DNA of 64,000 bases from Azolla caroliniana (taxonomy: Eukaryota > Polypodiophyta), in the NCBI GenBank assembly GCA_043228905.1, contig JBHGNT010000009.1, positions 20,832,001 through 20,896,000 on the forward strand, read 5' to 3'. The notes below the pieces were generated by a model. That model did no database searches. It saw only the letters and a list, made by a program, of their open reading frames with translations, and had not been told where the DNA came from. The position numbers were made by a program, and so were the translations under genes. The stretch's first letter is position 1. Each line of letters opens with the position of its first letter. Positions 23,759 to 38,109 of this stretch are shown here, piece by piece.

Positions 23759-26700
23759 CTGTGCTTGTTCCAGTTCGGCTATTGTCAATGACCGTATCAC
23801 ATCCACTACATATACACATTGTGTGTTAACCTTGCTTTCATAAGCTTGTGGATGAAGGGAACCGATACTTGTTTAGAAAAAATCACACCTCTTCTCAATC
23901 GTGTATGTGAGCGGGGAGTTTTAAAACATGGTAGAACTTATAGAAAAAAAAAAACTAAAAAGGTGGAATGAAAGATTGAGCTTGTTTCATTCAAAAAACA
24001 TGCTATGTTTTTTGTCACAAACATTCTTGCCATACAAATATCTTGTTCTGTTTAGTAGAAACCATTTCATGGGTTGATGCTCAACAATATTAGTTTGACA
24101 ACTCAATATGCAAACCTACTCTTTCGGTACGTAGTTGGTTCGTTGATGTCTATTCTCTTCTTGGTATAATATCTTGTTCCAATTATCTTTGCCAATATCA
24201 AGGAATACCTCATGTTATTTGCCTAACTTAGTTAAGCTGACATCCATTCTTTAGCCACTTTGACAAAACATTTTAGCTTTTCTAGGTATACACGTAGCAT
24301 GTTTGCAACCTTGCCATTTTGAAATTGCATTTTTATCCACCGCTTTACACTCAAATACTTCATAAAGGGAGCATGTCAAAAATGGGTCTTTCATCCTTCA
24401 TATATAATTCTTCCACATATGTCAAGATTTCAACCGGGTTACCTCCATGTGTTGTCTTGATACAATGCCTCATCTAGGTCCTTTTTAAGCCATTACGTAT
24501 CTTTTATCTCTTTATCTAGTTCACTTTGTATTAGTTTCTTCCTTTTGGGGATATATGTATTGCCTCGTTACATTTCTCCATTAATCACTTGTTTTTGGAG
24601 TGGCTTTATGCTAATGTTTTGTTGCCTTGCATTCAACATCGAGTTATACATCAAGTTGGCAGTTCATCAACTTCACATGCAAGCTTCAAGTTTTTTTTAG
24701 ATCAGAAATTCATATTTTGCCCAAATTTATTAATGTTGGTTCACATTTTATGCAATTGAAATTTTGATTAGGTAGCTTAAGGTCACCCAAGCCACAAATG
24801 ATTAACTAATCATTTAGAATGATCCCATATATTTACTTAAATTCATTAGACACATTATGTCTCTGTGTTAATGCTCATTATGTGTTTTGTAACTAATGCT
24901 CAAAACAACTTTGGTTTAATGATTGGCATCCCCTTATCCCTCAACACATCTGTTGAAGAATGCTTTGTGTTGCCTACATTTACCCTTTTACATGGAACTT
25001 GAAATCAATTGAACACTTTCTTCCCATGGATTTTTGCTAAAACTTCTTGTGTCATGGTGAAGGATGAAAACAACGTTTTCTTTCCTCGAGAGGCCACGAA
25101 CATGACTTACGAGAACTACAAAGAATGTTACAATAGTGTCTCCATTGCACGTAAACAAGGTAGGGGTAGCCACATTTGGCTCATGTGTTTTCTTAAGGAT
25201 AATCTTATGTTTAAGTAGAAAAAATATATATATGCCTCAAGGTTGTAGTTGGTGTATTTGTCTTACAAGAAGTTGTGTATTAGAATGTCCATTTTTGTTT
25301 TTTTGGGGGGATATATGTATGTATGCGTGTATATATTCCGTTCATGTTAAGGCAATTTTGGGAAACATGGAGGAATGTGAGCTCTATCTTATGGGATTGA
25401 ATTCCAACACAAGCTTTTGAATGACATATGTTGTCTCAATCTTACTCCACATTCATCGGAGGATAGTTGATCATGGATAATTCCATTGGATGTATACTGC
25501 CCAAATTACAAAGGTTGGAAAAAAAATATGCGAACGCACGATATTGTGGCAAAGTCAACTCTAATGAAGTGCAAACTTGCAAATGTTTCTGACTTAACAA
25601 CTTGGGCGTACACAAATGTGTGACTTTTTGTTGTTTTGTTTTATTATATTGTTGATGGGTTTGACATTGGTAGAAGTTGTATGTTACTTAAAGGGGCTAC
25701 TGTATGGTGGCATTTCAAATTCCCGAACAATACTTTTCCACTTCTTCACATTTTAGTTTTGATCATGTACACCAACTATTTGCGTGTAATAGTAGTGGCT
25801 TTTATTGACATTTTCTTACATTGCGAATTATTACTCCAACCTCATTTCCTTTTCTTAGTTTTAATACGATATCAAGACTAGACCTTCATAAAGTAACAAG
25901 CATGACCACACCTGATATCGATTCTACAAAAGTCCATTGAAGCTTTTCCAATGATTCAAGTGTACTTCTTTCTTAGCAAATAAAAATGTTGTACATTTCG
26001 TAAGGCATGTATTATTGATGATGAATAGCTTCTTTCTCATCATCAACAATGCATTATGCTTCACAAGGATATTGTGGGCTTTAAACCAACCACTTGCTTT
26101 ATTTTGCCACTAAATTTGACAATCTTCTAACCCTTGATGCCCTTTTTTTTGCAAGCATACTTCGTTAGGTCAAATTGTAACCTAATAATCCACAAAACAA
26201 GTGTATTTTAGATATTCCAGGATTGTCTAGCACCAAGACAAAAATGTTGTGAGCAAACTCTCCACGCTCTTTTTATTCTTAGAAATATATTTGTATAAAT
26301 GGAAATGGAAGGTTAGTCCCACATCTAGATTACTAGTACGTGACCACAAAACAACGTGAATTTGATAAAGACATGCACACACACCCACACTACTTCCTAA
26401 CATTGCCCCCATGGGCAATTTCCTTGCAATGTACTTTAGGACTGTCCATTTTGACACACATGATACATTCATCACATTCATTTTTATGAGGAATCACTAT
26501 TGTAGCATTTCCAGAATTTACAATTTCCATCTGATATTCTCTTGTTAACCTTTTTGCAATGCTTGTTGATTTTTCTAAGTCATCCTCGTACAACGTATAA
26601 TGATTTTATTTGAATCCACTTACAAATCTTCTATTAAGGTTCTTATATTCATCTGGTGCCATTATTTGTATGCCGTTGTTTTCAAGTACGACTACAAGAT

Positions 26701-27503
26701 AATGCGATATAAAATATATCTACATCAATCATACATGCTCACTAGTACACCAGAAGCCAAGGATATGCCATTGTCTTTCACTTGTGATCGGGGTATATGA
26801 TTTTTCTGTTCTCCAAATACATGTGCTTAGTCAATTTGTATAACCAATACCTTATACACATTGCCTTTGGTGTTGCTCCATATCTCCTCCTCCACACCAA
26901 GGGTTCAACACCCCGCGCTCAAACTAAAACTATCCCACACTTCCTGTTATTGTCAACCAAGAACCTCTCCCCTCAAGACCATACATACAATTTGTGAAAC
27001 TCGCGAAGCTTCTCTAGGCAAGGTAAAAAACATATACCTAAGCAGAATGAAGGAGATATGATTCCTTTCACTTGTCCATTTACATATCCTTTATTGACTT
27101 TCGGTTTAGATATTACATGTGTCCTTGGAAGTTGACCTTTCCCTATTTCCTCACTTGTTCTTTACAATGCATGGCGTTTTCCGAGGAAATTATAGCTATG
27201 CCATACAAAAGGTGTGACCCAAAATTTGAGCTAGTTCATCATTAGTGTAAAATTACAAAAAATGGACACCTGTATATACAGAAAATGGATCAAGCTTCCA
27301 TATTCATGTTTTTAAGCCTTAGTTTCCAGGTTGCCACAGATTTCAGATTACAGGTAACAAAACACCTCACAAATTGAGTAGCTTACACCACTTTTTTCAG
27401 TTATATATAATTACCCTAAAGATGGATTATTAATTATTTGACGAAATAAAAATTTCTAAAATATATAGACAACCTTTCTACCATATGGGCTTGCATTTTA
27501 TTA
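23759..27503. other. AT-rich intergenic stretch, no gene recognised
   Basis: Only short frames without recognisable motifs occur (for example 25009-25218, 25636-25881 and 26390-26593 minus). There may be decayed transposon sequence, but I cannot name a family. The last part before 27504 presumably includes the 3'UTR of the BTB-TAZ gene. Confidence 0.45.
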
Positions 27504-29652
27504 TTATTCATGATCCTCTTCTAACCTTGCAGATACGGTGGCCAAGGAAAAGGAATTTGTTCCATGCTTGGCTGACTGTACTTTGGCGACCAAAAGTTTC
27601 CATTTATTCTCATCTTTCTTGCTTTGATGTCCAAGTTTATGCTTGAAATGCCTGGAGCAAAGATAAAAGCAAACCTTGACAATACAATTATCATGCATAA
27701 AGAATTTGAGTCGCAACACTAAAAATTCATCTTTTATGAGTCGTTTTAATAACATGCAACTAATATGAGCCTTGGTTTCCTAATATATCGGCGTTACAAT
27801 TCAAATCAAATCCCAAATACTCGAAATGTGAACTTTTTCTTATGCAATCAAATCCTTGGCTATTTAAGATTGGCAAATCCAACATGACATTTATCTTTCC
27901 CAAACTTCTCTTGAAATTGGTATCCATGTGCAATTCTTGTATCAATCCTTTATTAGAAAAACAAAGCAGCAAGTTGCGAATACGAAACTTCTGATGATAA
28001 ATTGAGAAGGATATGAAAAATTTTATACCGGCAGAGAGGAACTTTGCAGCTAGTAGCCTCTTGACACATTCGTGAATGAAGCTCGAGGAGTTGCCACATG
28101 CGTTTACAAGGCACACATCCACCAGGAACCTTGATTCGACAGCTGGCAAAATGTCTAACAAGAGACTCGAGCCCTCTGCATGCTGGGAATTTGCATGGTC
28201 CAAGTTGCCTTTCATCAAAAGCCTTATCATGTGGACCTATTGTCCGGCACCCATCTCTGCAAATATGAACCAGTGCTTCCATAGCATCTCGCAACTGCCC
28301 ATATACCTTCTCTTCTTCCATTTTACGGGCCTTTTCTTGTCGTTTCTGAGATAACATAGTGCGAGATCAGTATCAATTACTCATGATTACATATATTGAA
28401 TTTGTTTATTTTTTGGAAAAATAAAATTAGAAAAGACAGTTCCTCTCTGTCCACATGTTTAACATACATGGATTTGTTCTTTGTTAGGACTAGTTTCTTT
28501 CTTTCTGAAGATTAGTACCAGGGGAACCAAAAGTGGAAAACCATTATCAACTTACTGAATCTGCATCCACCACAGCTTCTACTAGCTCTTGTTCAAGAGA
28601 AGGATTCGACTCTCGCATGACTCTCCAACCATCAGTCTTCGCCACAGTCTTAAAGTCATTGATAATAAGACGAAAACATATCACCTTTAAACGTGGTGCG
28701 TCACATAACCTTGCTAATTGAAATACGTCAATCACATTTTCTACTGTAAGCAAGCCCTTCTCAAGCTCTTGAGTACATAGATTCTTAATGAAGGTAACCA
28801 CATATGCATGTGATAATACTAGCAAATGCAGAGCATACTTCTCCATGTCAGGAACATGATATCTGTAGCAATTTTATGAAGGAAAAAACTTCAAACAAGC
28901 AGGCTATTGATTTGAGTGGTACAAAAGATTAGGTCCTGAAAAAAAGCTTACTACCATAGATAGGAAATTCACTCTTAAACTTGAGAAATTAAATAAATTA
29001 AAATGTTTGGAACCAACTAGTTAATTCCCATGAAAATGTACATACCTTGATGAATACATTAGCCTCACAAATAATCTTGCTGCCGCTACAGGTACACCAG
29101 GTATTACCAATCTACGAACTATTTTTCCTTTTCTATTAACTCGCTTTTCAATAGCAAATTTGAATACAGAAGAAGCTGACATCTGAAACATTTACAAGGT
29201 GACATAATGAAGTGAGGTACTCTGAGCACTTAAGAAAAAGCATAGCCAATCAAAATTTACAGAGAGAAAGAAAATATGGTATAACCTACCAAAACAATGG
29301 AATGCGCTTGAAAACAACCCCCATCATCTGTAAGGATAGTGACATCAGTACCCTTTCCATCGAAAAAGAGTTGATCCCACTTATCAACAACCTCTTTGGG
29401 AACCAAAATGCTGCCACGATGGCATGGATATCTTTGAGAACTTTTTGAGGTGAATGATGAGCGTTTCCTGGAAATTTGAGGCAGAGGTGGAGGTGGTGGT
29501 ATGCGATTTTGCAAAGAAATGAAAGATGGTTCGTCACAAGCTTTCTGTTTTATAATATCAACACTTTCATCAGGTGGCCCTACCTTCTTCAATGATGGAT
29601 ATGACCATTGTAGTGAGGGCAAAGATGTTTTTGCATTTGGACTAGAATCCAT
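27504..29652 (-). CDS. BTB/POZ and TAZ domain-containing protein (plant BT family), five exons
   Basis: The exons on the minus strand are 29652-29290, 29182-29046, 28862-28556, 28345-28029 and 27651-27504; junctions are GT-AG with consistent phases, giving 423 residues. The N-terminus is Pro/Ser-rich with RIPPPPPLPQ. The BTB domain (about residues 95-205) includes DVTILTDDGGCFQAHSIVL and an interrupted continuation in exon 2. A BACK-like region with ENVIDVFQLARLCDAPRLK follows in exon 3. The TAZ zinc finger (about 285-378) shows the Cys/His pattern in HICRDGCRTIGP, LVRHFASCRIKV and CVPCKRMWQLLELH. The C-terminal KWKLLVAKVQSAK matches the calmodulin-binding region of BT proteins. Known BT proteins bridge CUL3 ubiquitin ligases and transcriptional regulators. 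The N-terminal extension makes it about 50 residues longer than Arabidopsis BT1-BT4. Confidence 0.93.
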
Positions 29653-30619
29653 GAAATAAATAAACAGAATCCAGTGCTGTTTGATCAAAATCTAGGAGCC
29701 TGTACTCTTTTGATGTGATTACTCGCATAAAATAGAAAAGAGTACATCTGCACATGAAGATAGATAATATTCAATTTATACTTGAGACAATTGTATATAG
29801 ATTTGATACATGCATGTGAAAATGTGAGCAAAGGCTAGATTCAGCTTTTGCGATAAAAATCATGATGTCAAGTAATATAATTCTACTCATTAAATCTCAT
29901 CTGAGGATAAGCAAACAACAAGTTTTAACTTATACCGGTTACAAAAAAGCAGTAGAGGAAATCCCAATGCATAAACGAACATTACAAACTAGAAACAGTA
30001 TACTTCATTTGGTAAAATGACATAACACAATGCATATTTGCGCCAAGATTAACTGGTTGTAGTTTACAGACTATGTTCCTGACCTCACTTTGAGACTATA
30101 GTATTACCATCTAGATTGAAGAATGAGGAAAACCTTTCCTATACATGCTCCTTGTGAAGGAACTCGTTCTCGATGCACTAAATAATGGAGTCAACCTTTG
30201 TGGCTCAGCCCCGAGCACATACTACAAGACTGATATAGAACAAATGGACGTGATACATGCTAGGTCGGCATACATTTACGCAATCAAACCATTTGCTAGA
30301 TATATGACAATACATGACACGTATTCGAGGTTGAACTATAGGGACACCTTATCCCACTTGAAGCTCCTCTTAATTCTTAGTAGCTTACCGTATGAGAGAT
30401 GGGCTGATGATTTCCCACTCATATCATTCAATACATAGACATCCTTATGCATGGAGCCTCACCCACATGGTACTCATGCATTCCTTGATTCGAGTCAACT
30501 CATTCATTGGTTGACCCTAGTTCCCATGGATACAAATTCACCATTTAACCCCACTAGTTCACTAGTGCACTAGCCATTTCCCACTAGAAATTTTATGGTT
30601 GTATATTGTCACCTCATTC

Positions 30620-30667
30620 ATACACACATATACATACATATACATACATACATACATACATACATAC
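30620..30667. repeat. TACA microsatellite
   Basis: Tetranucleotide TACA run with two TATACA interruptions. Confidence 0.9.
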
Positions 30668-31069
30668 GATCACCATGGTTCTTACATCTTCTTTTGCTAA
30701 GCACATGCTGAGACATGGTACATCATCATCTTCCTCTTTGTTCAGAGGTATCAAAATAAAACAAAGGAAAAGAAGGAAGAGCAACACTCGGCGTGTATGC
30801 ATCAATTACCTATCAGTAAATGAAAGAGTAAGAGAGGTTACCTTGAAAAGGACAGATCTGAGGAGCTCTGTTTCTGCACAATCAAAGATGCATCTAATAC
30901 ACAAAGACGAGAGAGGGAGAGGAGAGAGAGAGCCTTTACTAATACTTCATAGTATTATGGAAATACATAAATATGCCCTATCTATGTATGTATTTGTGTT
31001 TTTTTCTTCACTTTGAAGTTCTTCCAAAAAGAAGAAAATAAAAGAGAAGCTTTCAAACGTTGGTCATTA

Positions 31070-31072
<3 letters not shown>

Positions 31073-31103
<31 letters not shown>

Positions 31104-31196
31104 TTATGTGTATGTGTGTTTGTATGTGTGTATGTGTATGTATATGTGTGTTTGGATGTATGTATGTATGTATGTATGTATGTATGTATGTATGTG
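31073..31196. repeat. Compound TG and GTAT microsatellite
   Basis: A (TG)n run at 31073-31101 passes through mixed TATG units into an uninterrupted (GTAT)n run at about 31156-31194. Confidence 0.9.
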
Positions 31197-33914
31197 TCGA
31201 TTCCTGGGAGGAGAAAATCTTCTTTGCCTTCCTACACACTCATTACATGTCTCTTTGCTTCCTCATGACGACATCCATCTATTGTTGATTATTTATCCTT
31301 TAGGCACACCGTGTCTCGAGTTTTGATGGTTATTGAACTTCTGGCACACCCTTGTGTCGAGTTTCACACGAAATTTATGTGTGTATGTTGATCTATTCAT
31401 GCTTCATCATTACTTTTGCATTTGTGCTACCAGTCAGTCACCTGTTGAAGCATACAAAAGGGATGCATAGTTTGCTCACCATGTTTTCTATGAATGCAAT
31501 GGCTCTCTTACATTATTGTTTTAGAATTACATTTATGATAATAAAAAGAGAGAGGGTAAAATCAAGTTGTTCATATTTGCTTTGATTGATTTACATTCTC
31601 TTGAGTGTTACGCCCCTCTTTGTCAACATCCTATTCATTGTCATCATTAATGAGATTGTTATCACCCTTGATCATAGAAGATCAAACACACATAATATTA
31701 GACCTCAACTTTGATCTCATGCCCTTCAATCACATGCAATTTTTTATCTCACCTCCTTGCATAGTTGCAACATTATAGTGCACATTTGTTAAACAAAATG
31801 GTATTATGATAGTCATGTACATGCTCTATGGATGTGATCCACTTTCTACCACTTGCGATGCAATAAAGGGAACCTAGCAAACAACGTATAATGATTATGA
31901 TTGATGCAACTTGGATTTAGATATCTCACGAGGATATGAGAGAGGCATGGATAACAAGGAATTGATACGCATCTCAATTAGATTCTCATATAAACAGTGT
32001 GACAAAAGATAGAGTTTTGCTAGTGATGGGAGATGGGCATTAAAAAAGCAAGAGAGAGAATTGTAACGCAACGCATTGACAAATAAAGTACCAAAACAAT
32101 GACAAATATTATAAATACTTAAAAGCAATGATTTCTGACCAACACTCTAGTTCGCCATATATAGTCCTCGTTACAACCCCTCCAAATTTTGGAATGACCA
32201 TTTTTAAATCCCATCAAAATGCATCATTACACTTTTAAGGTTTGTAACCTTATATCTTACTATTTATTCATGTGCATTATCAATGGGGTAAAAAAGCAAT
32301 AGACGAATGGAATATGGCAAATAATGGCTAGCAACACCAACATATTGGAAAATCTACGGAAAAATGGCTACATTGAAAACATATGCCATTAACTAACAAA
32401 TGATGTGTATGATACCCTATGGGCCACCAATGCAAATTGAAACAACATATTTCTATGAAGGATAGGTGAGTTGTCTTTGATTTACACAACAACATGATCT
32501 AAGCTTGATGTCACTTAAGAAGCCTATAGAGCTATGAATCCTTTTCCAAAACATGATGAGTGAGAATACCTATTTCCACTCATCAAAACTTGAAGTCATT
32601 GAAGTTTTGATAGATTTTGGATGTTTATTAACACTTCTTAAGCGTTGGGATCTTGAATTTCAATTGAATGATATTTTTCAAATGGTGCAAATGAAAGTTG
32701 CACTAAACTCAGATTTATTTACAAATGATGCAATTTACTGTGGGGCAACAAATAAATTATTCATTAATATGTACCAAAGCCTTTTGCTTTTATTAGGATA
32801 ATTGAGCCTTAAAATCTCAAAATTTAACTTGATAATTATGTGGGGAAATTACCCTAAATTTGTGTGTTTCTCTCGAGATGTTGTCCACTAGTTATTTGGT
32901 CCTCATCTAGTGTTGACAACTTGTTCAATGAGAAAATATGTCTTTCAAAGTATACAAAAAGCCTATCCTCGATATGGATAAAACATATTGAACCAAATGG
33001 CAACATATTACAAAAAATTAACATTTGACACAAGCAAAGAAATGCAAAGAGACAGTTTGATGATTTGCATCAAGAGGTTAATGATAACACATCACCAACA
33101 AAGTGTATTGATTGATTTTGTAGAATCATGGTATTGTTTGGATTTTCAGCAAGTGCAAGACAAAATTAATGGTGTTACATGCTTCCTTGCCTACCATCCA
33201 ATTATTTCGTAATTGCTAGAGATTTTGTGCAGAAATGCTTGTTTTCAAGTCGTGATCAAAGTTTTCCTTATGGATGTAGGAGACTTCTTTCTCCATCAAG
33301 GCAAGGAAGTCACAACAAGACTCCATTGTATGAACTCGTATAGAAGCAAAAACTGGAGTTAGATATTAAGAATTCAAATATGGAAAAAATGACCCTTCCA
33401 ATTAATGCTGTTTACATATGGTCAAATGTATATTCTGACCAAGCCTTACTTCTCAAAGAAAAAACCGGAACTCTTCTATATAATCTCCAGATTTTGTGAA
33501 GTTTGAATTGCAGGACTTCAGCTCATCAAGTACACTCTAGCTCTAAAGAGCTAATTTGCACAAGGTATAGTTGAGGATATAGGAGTTGGCCAATCAGCCT
33601 TATAGTTTGACTGTGAGTGTCACGCCATAAAAGCTGATAGAAGAGAGAGAGATCGTTGTACAAAAATAAATCATTTTTACATAATCCCTCTTCTCTCAAA
33701 TGCATGATCAGCTTCGCAATATTGCACCTTCGACTCTTTTGTCAAGAAACTCTTTTAACACCAGTGTTTCAAGCTGGTTCACTTTAGAACTTGAAGGGCA
33801 CATGAACAAAGATCATTGAGTCGAACCCTCACTCAACGTTCTTCTCTACGAAGCATGGATTCCAATCTGTCAAGAATATGATTGATTTCTCACGGCATTC
33901 AACACTAGGTTTCA

Positions 33915-36791
33915 TTAACAAACAGACGAAATAACCGCACTCCATGAGATCAAGTCCCGAGAAGGAAGATTGTCAAATACTTTCCACGCATCTGCAAACA
34001 AATCATGCATAGCATACATATCCAATAATGCACGGCCCATCAAGGGATCCATTTCAAGTCCTCGTTTGACAATCTCCAAATGTATGCTGCGACCAATGTC
34101 ACTGAATCCACTAAAATGACATGCCTTGATACCGTACATCCATGAAGAAATATCAGGTGATACTTCCTGCATTTGCATTTCTTTCAAACAAGAAACTGTT
34201 TCTGCACAGAGCCCAAAGTCAGAAAATGAGGAAATCAGCACGTTCCATGAAGCCACATCTTGATTCTGCAAACTGTCAAACATTTTTTTTGCATCATGGA
34301 CAAATCCATTCTTTGCATACATAGAAACCAAAGCAGTGCAAACCTGCTTCCTTTTCTCAAAACCTTTGCATGAGACTTCAGCATGTATCCTGTATCCCTT
34401 GTGTAGATCTCCCAAATTGCCACAAGCTGTCAATATATAGGAATACACAACATCTTCCAAGCACACATTCTCCATCTGCATTGTCTCAGAAGCATGAAGT
34501 GCTTCCTCAAAAAGACCCTGTTCAGAATACCCTGCAATGAGTGCTGTCCATGAGATTATATTTGGACTTTCCAGTTTATCGAACATGAACTGAGCTTCTA
34601 CACAAGATCCACATTTACCATACATATCCACCATCGTAGTGCTGATTAGTAAATCCCTTTCAAAACCTATTTTTATAATATCTGCATGTAGTTGCCTCCC
34701 TCGGTTGATGCACTTCTCATTAACGCATGCTTTCAAGGTACAAAGAAATGTAATCTTGTTAGGAACTATACCTTGTGATTGCATTTTCTTAAAACAGTGA
34801 AATGTTTCCTTAACGAGCCCATGTTCTGCATAGCCAGCTATGAGGGAGGTCCATGAGATCACAGTTTTAACATTTAGGCTATCATGTATGAAGCGTGCTT
34901 CATGAAACAAGCTACACTTACCATACATGTCCACTAAAGCAGTGCTAATCAAGGGGTGGTTTTCATACTCCTCTTTGACAATCTCTGCATGTACTGTATG
35001 GCCCCTATCTACAGCTTGCATGCTACCACAAACTTTCAAAATACAAAGAAATGTAACATAATTCGGAGTTATCCCATCATCCTTCATTCTTTCGAATAGC
35101 TGCAATGCCTCTTCAGCACATTCATGCTCAGCATATCCTGTGATTAATGATGTCCATGATACTACATCACGGAATGGAAGGTTGTCGAATACCTCTTGAG
35201 AATCTTCAAGAGAACCACATTTAGCATACATATATACCAAAGCATTCCCTATCATAAGCTCCTTTTCCAGCAGCTTCTCAACAATAACTCTATGTACATC
35301 CCAACCCTTTTCTAAATCTCCTAAAGCAGAACATACTTTGAGGATGCAAATGGACACGACAGCATCTGGACCCATATCCTCTAATAGGATTTGATCCCAA
35401 CACTTAAGTGCTTCTTCATAAAGCCCAAGTTCTGTGTAACCATTGATTAATGTTCCCCATAGAACTATGTCTTTCAATGGCTGCTCATCGACAATATCCT
35501 GTGCCTCTATAACACAGTCAGTTTTCAAATACATATCAACTAGTGTATTGCAAAAAAAGAGGTCCTTTTCAAATCCTTCCTTGACAATCTTAGCATGCAA
35601 CTCTTGCCCTTTCTCAAGGCATTCTAATGAACTAAAAGTCTTCAATAAAGCCATGAGGATATACCTCCGGGTATGTACAAACTGCTCCTGCATCATCTCG
35701 TAGAGTTTGAATGCATGTTCACTATTGCCGCATTCATTGTATCCTTGTACGAGGGAGTTCCAAGAATGCTCATCTAAATAACCCAGTCTGTCTACAAGCT
35801 GTTGAGCCTCTGGTAAACAGCCACTGTCAACATAGATGGTCATAAGAATGTTCCTTAGAACTCCATGTGTTTCAAAACCATGGTAACACATATGTATATG
35901 CAATCTCCGTGCATGAGACAATGCCCTACATCTCCTGCAATCTTTCAGTATAGGAATGAAAATATACGTGGGAAGTGGTTCATCTGGCATCCTTTTCAAA
36001 GATGCCATAGCTTCTTCTATAGTTTTGGTCTCACATTGTTCGTGGTAGTCTTCTGATTTGAACTTTCCAGAAGCCCCAAAATTTTTCAAATCTCCAGGTA
36101 GCTTGTGATAGGATTTAGTATCTAAGACAAACATTTTGGAGCCTATCCCTGATAAATTTTCCGTGGTGGGCTCATCGATATCATCATCATGATCATCATG
36201 ACAAGATGGCTTGTTCTCATTTGAAACGAGCGTCGGAACACGTTCCAAGTTTTGAGGCCTATCAGTAACTGATGATTGTGAAGTTTCCATATCATTTTTA
36301 ATGCAGAGAGATTTTTCAGCAACTCTTTCTTGCATCATTTCCACGTCTCTTGCAACCTTCTCCTGATACATACACTCATAATGAGAGAGAAGCCCTATCC
36401 TGGTATTCAACCTAAAAAAAATTTGCAACTTCAAAGCAAGAATGAGCATGGATTACAGCTGAAGAAGCGCTTACTTTTCCAGTAGAATCAGTGACCATGA
36501 CATGTTCCGTACTACTGAATCTTTCTACAGAGAAAGAAAGAAAGAGGATTTGAAATAGAGTAGGCAGAGGAAAAGAACGAAGATACGGAGACAGAAATTG
36601 ACAGATAGTTGTAAATGAAATACCTGAGCTCGTTCTTTTGAAGACGCTTCGAAGCGGAATTTGATCGCCATGACGATGAGATGAAGCTCCCATCTCTGCG
36701 CATCGAGAGTGAGGGAGCAGCAGCATTGCAGTTTCCTGATCAGGGCGTCTCCTTCGATCAAAGGTTCGAGGATGATCCTCGCCATCACCAT
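33915..36791 (-). CDS. PPR protein, P-L-S type, no E/DYW tail, ends inside a repeat
   Basis: Proposed minus-strand exons are 36791-36624, 36524-36475 and 36411-33915; GT-AG junctions and phases fit, giving about 904 residues. The two short 5' exons and the first part of exon 3 encode about 200 residues that are not PPR, including an acidic run HDDHDDDIDE. From about residue 215 on, P-L-S triplets of about 101 residues repeat, recognisable by HSWNSLVQGYNECG, VSWTSLITGYAEHE, ISWTSLIAGYAEHG and ISWTALIAGYSEQG, seven in all. PPR proteins of this class bind organellar RNA, often for editing. The frame ends with SWSAVISSVC and TAA just where the next conserved GYAEHG would be, and no E or DYW domain follows, so a C-terminal truncation is likely. 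A simpler alternative starts at a Met inside the large exon; organellar targeting was not evident. Confidence 0.82.
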
Positions 36792-36875
36792 GATGATGAA
36801 CTTCCTGTGAAGAAGACCTCCATATCCATTTGCTTAGGTTGAGAAGATAATGACAAACGTGAACAAAACTACAGA

Positions 36876-37085
36876 GTGCCTCTGTTTTCTGCTTTTCTTG
36901 CCTTCTGCGTTTTGCTTTTTGTTCTTTTGCTTTCTTGCTTTTGCGTTTTGCTCGTATTTCTTGCCCCTATTTTTGCTTTTTGCCTTCTGTCTTTCGTTTT
37001 TCTTTTAGCTTTTTCCCACAAATTTGCTTGTATTTCTTGTCCTTTTTTGCTTTTTGTTTTTTGCTTTTTGCGTTTTGCCTTCCTA
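36876..37085. repeat. Pyrimidine-rich degenerate repeat (TTTTGC / TTGCTTTT)
   Basis: Irregular repetition of TTGCTTTT, GCGTTTTGC and TATTTCTTG over about 200 bp upstream of the PPR gene. Confidence 0.7.
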
Positions 37086-38109
37086 GTTATGTTGGAAGAA
37101 GAGCGTGTTCGAGGGCTTCATGTATGATATGACTCTTCTTCGAATTCATATTCTAGAAGAACGATGGAAGGAGCGAGGTTGAGGAGAACTCACGTGTGAT
37201 CCGATCCAATCAGAAGTGGATGATGATCCATCTCTCAACGCATAACGTTCTTGCATGCCTTCCCATATCTCTGGCAAATGACCAACCCATTGTCAGCCTC
37301 ATCCTGTTACCATTATCATGGCATGTATCTTCACAACACTCACATTGCATCTTGACATGCTCCCATTCTGAGGACTATGTAGTCCAACATCTTGTCACAC
37401 GTGTCATGACTATTCCATCACGTTATGTTTGGCATTGGTACCCCCTCGTTTGTCTTGTGCTTGTTCATTGTGCAAGCAACAAATTTACATAGTATTTGTT
37501 GTCATCGAATTCACATTTTGCCTAACTTATGACACATGTTTCGTTTCAATGAGTGGAGAGTTGAGTTACAATCCCATTAGGTACATTACTAATGTGTGAT
37601 TTCTTATTAAACCTCAAAAGGTACACTGAGTTTTCATCGTGCCATCCCACGAAAGGTGTATGTTGCTTGTATATATATACCTTCTTTTGTGGAATCTCGA
37701 TGAGCATAGAGAGTTTTTCCTAAATGTTGTATCATTCGGGATTTTTGTTGCTTGTGGATACATGCGTAAGCATCAGGTGCACCTGGAAAGTTTTATTGTG
37801 GTGCCACATAAGCTTGGATTTTTCGTAGCTCACAGTTGTATTGTTTGTTAAACCTCTTCAATTTATAAAAAAAGAGTAATTCATCATGCCACAATCATCA
37901 TTGGTGTCCATTTGCCTCGTAATCATTGTTTTTTTGTCAAAAGCCAAAGTAGGGTGCAAATAGTTTAGTTTCAGACTGAAACAAAGCGATAAATAGTATT
38001 GTCGTCAAGGGGAGATCATCATGGAGTTTAACGTACAAAGTTAGCACATGCACCCTTAAGTGATTTACCATGGTGGGGCACTGACATTGTGGGCTTTAAG
38101 TAGGAGTTC
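37086..38109. other. Intergenic stretch, nothing recognised
   Basis: Short frames only (for example 37196-37492 and 37639-37851 plus), with no domain recognised. Confidence 0.45.

Larger units (their letters stand above)
29653..33914. other. AT-rich intergenic stretch with microsatellites, no gene recognised
   Basis: This is the upstream flank of the BTB-TAZ gene and the downstream flank of the PPR gene. Short frames at 30145-30438, 32553-32801 and 32988-33212 have no recognisable domain. Two microsatellites are listed separately. Confidence 0.45.

Noticed and set aside
23547-23843. Frames rich in Cys/Val or Thr/His on both strands
   Set aside because: Artefacts of the GT microsatellite.
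30982-31326. Cys/Val and Thr/His frames on both strands
   Set aside because: Artefacts of TG and GTAT repeats.
36412-36726. Alternative frame for the first PPR exon
   Set aside because: The alternative uses a weaker acceptor for exon 2; the model with the standard CTGTAG acceptor keeps all phases.
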